Source: Urechis unicinctus (lineage: Eukaryota > Annelida > Polychaeta > Xenopneusta > Urechidae). From it: 64,000 bases of DNA. Within the stretch, counting starts at the first letter, position 1. Each line of letters begins with the position of its first letter. Below are positions 62,465-64,000 of this stretch, in pieces. The translations under genes were made by a program, and so were the position numbers. The stretch spans positions 53,483,335 to 53,547,334 of the forward strand of contig CM067354.1 of the NCBI GenBank assembly GCA_034190875.2, given 5' to 3'. A model generated the notes under the pieces. The model had not been told where the DNA came from and searched no databases. It saw nothing but the letters and a program-made list of their open reading frames with translations.

Positions 62465-64000
62465 ACATCATGGTGGTCTCTTCCAGCAAGACTGCCCCAT
62501 GATCAGTAATTTTTCGTCCTGTAAAACCGCTAAGTAATTCGGAGCATATTAGTATTTGTTTTAAAAATATCGTTCCCGTTGAGATCAGTGCAATATTGAC
62601 GCGTATTCACATTACCAAGATTAATTATAAATGTTACCATTCATTTGTAATGCATGGTTATGATAAAGTCAACAAGTATTGACATCGCAATAGCATTAAC
62701 GTTGATGTATTTCATTGCGTCAGTTTGTTGCGTTATTATATGTCATGGTAACATGACGCGGTTTCCGATTTTAGAATGCTGGTTGCATACGACAAGTCGA
62801 CCTCAGACTATGATACATCTTTTGTGGCTGATAGACACCACAAGAGTGTATTTGGCTGAACACTTTTTCCGTCAGTGAAGTCATTCACTGGAATACCTTA
62901 TTAGTCAATAAGCATGTGTATAGTTCTAACTCTGTAATTGCCGAGCTGTTTAACCTAGTCCTCGTCGAGCAAAGCTGCCAATCAGGCTCATTTGCTCATA
63001 TGGAGACGGTGATGATTATAGTGCGCCAGGTAAGACACGCAGACTACACAAAATCGGATTTGGTCTCAAACAAGTGTACATAAGACAAGCGTTCGACAGA
63101 TGGTACTATTACTCTAGTATCTAATACAGAGCACATGCTTCAAGCAGCATGGCGCTATCGCGATGGTGATGGATTAGATCGGTTGCTATGTTTTCATAGA
63201 CACTTCAGGAGGCGTTTCTTACCAAAGGGATGACAGATAAACGCAACGCCCTTAGGTCGTCCAGTCTAATTCTGAAGTGTGCGGCATTCTACAGAGACAT
63301 CTTTCTACCACTTTGACAAATCTTTGTTAATACTACTATATATATATTTATTTGTGGATTTCGGGTAATTTGTAGAGCTCACGTCGAAGCTGTGGTTTTC
63401 ATTGATGCATTCCATTTATGAAAAGATCCTGATTCACAATTTAGAAGAACACCAACTAACGATGTTCGCCTTGTTTCTTCAAAGCAACCATCACAACAAA
63501 TTTATTAACTGAATGAATTGATTATGCTGGTAGAAATAAGTATATTAAATTACGGTCAGCGACTTAGTTCAAAAATGCAAACCACCGTCAAGGATGAGTG
63601 TTTTAATGTTTCCTTAGTGAATTGTTTACTTGGCGAATGATTGTGCTCAGTTGCCGTTTGTGGGTTTGTTTTGTGTATTCACCTCTTATTATCTCGAATA
63701 CGGATTGCCACTGATTGTTAATGCGTTGGAATTAATGGTGCAGAATCGTGAGGTTTTAGTTTAAACTTGATCCTAAATCAAAGTGAAGGTCATCGAAAAT
63801 GGGAAATCTGAAATGTATCCGTGAATAACAGTGAAGTCGTGATAAATATGTAATACCTGGCAGCTTGAACCAAGAGCAAACTTTAATGATTGACATGTTT
63901 TATCAAAATATGCGCCCTATCAAAGCGGTATGAGTTGAATAAAAAAACTTGGTAGTTACAATTAACTTAACAATCCATCGCTTGTAAAAAAAAATATCTT
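62465..64000. repeat. Blocks m15 and n1, last copy
   Basis: m15 at 62,465-62,845 (caagactgcccc at 62,487), then n1 to the window end, closely following 37,290-38,400 (gtgcgccaggtaagacacgc at 63,021; gacacttcagg at 63,199). No gene is visible. Confidence 0.85.

Overview
This 64 kb window looks like non-genic, repeat-built DNA from an animal. It is AT-rich and has no bacterial-style gene packing. No open frame has recognisable protein homology except the wreck of one non-LTR (LINE) retrotransposon. I saw no intact host gene, rRNA, tRNA, CRISPR array or operon. The LINE (ORF1 with an RRM-like block, ORF2 with an APE-type endonuclease, an (ATTCT)-like 3' tail) is of a CR1/L2-like kind common in aquatic invertebrates. 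A mollusc or other lophotrochozoan is a guess only.

Almost everything else belongs to one degenerate repeat family. By eye I could match most of the sequence to other parts of the window, always in the same orientation. Giving the recurrent blocks names (m2-m19, n1, n2), their order is mostly the same cyclic order: m4 > m5 > m6 > m7 > m8/m9 > m10/m11 > m12 > m12a-d (with a second m7-m9) > m13 > m14 > m15 > n1 > n2 > 47.9-kb block > m16 > m17 > m18 > m19 > m3 > m4. This is what a decayed tandem array (macrosatellite) with an ancestral unit of roughly 16 kb would look like, each copy having lost different segments.

Layout: 1-15,050 is arm A of a recent duplication. It carries a 2.86 kb insert (211-3,070) that contains the LINE. 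15,051-21,392 is an older, partial unit. 21,393-33,230 is arm B, nearly identical to arm A but without the insert. 33,231-40,365 is an older partial unit ending in blocks n1, n2 and m16. 40,365-50,328 is another unit. 50,330-61,790 is another, interrupted by a stretch I could mostly not match (53,190-55,715). 61,790-64,000 starts a further unit, with a GC-richer unmatched insert at 62,045-62,460.

No gene network can be described because no functional gene is supported. The interest lies in structure: the nested repeats, the mosaic divergence between arms A and B, a templated palindrome at 11,384-11,442, and several low-complexity or G-rich tracts. All identities given were counted by eye on short stretches and need a self-alignment to confirm.
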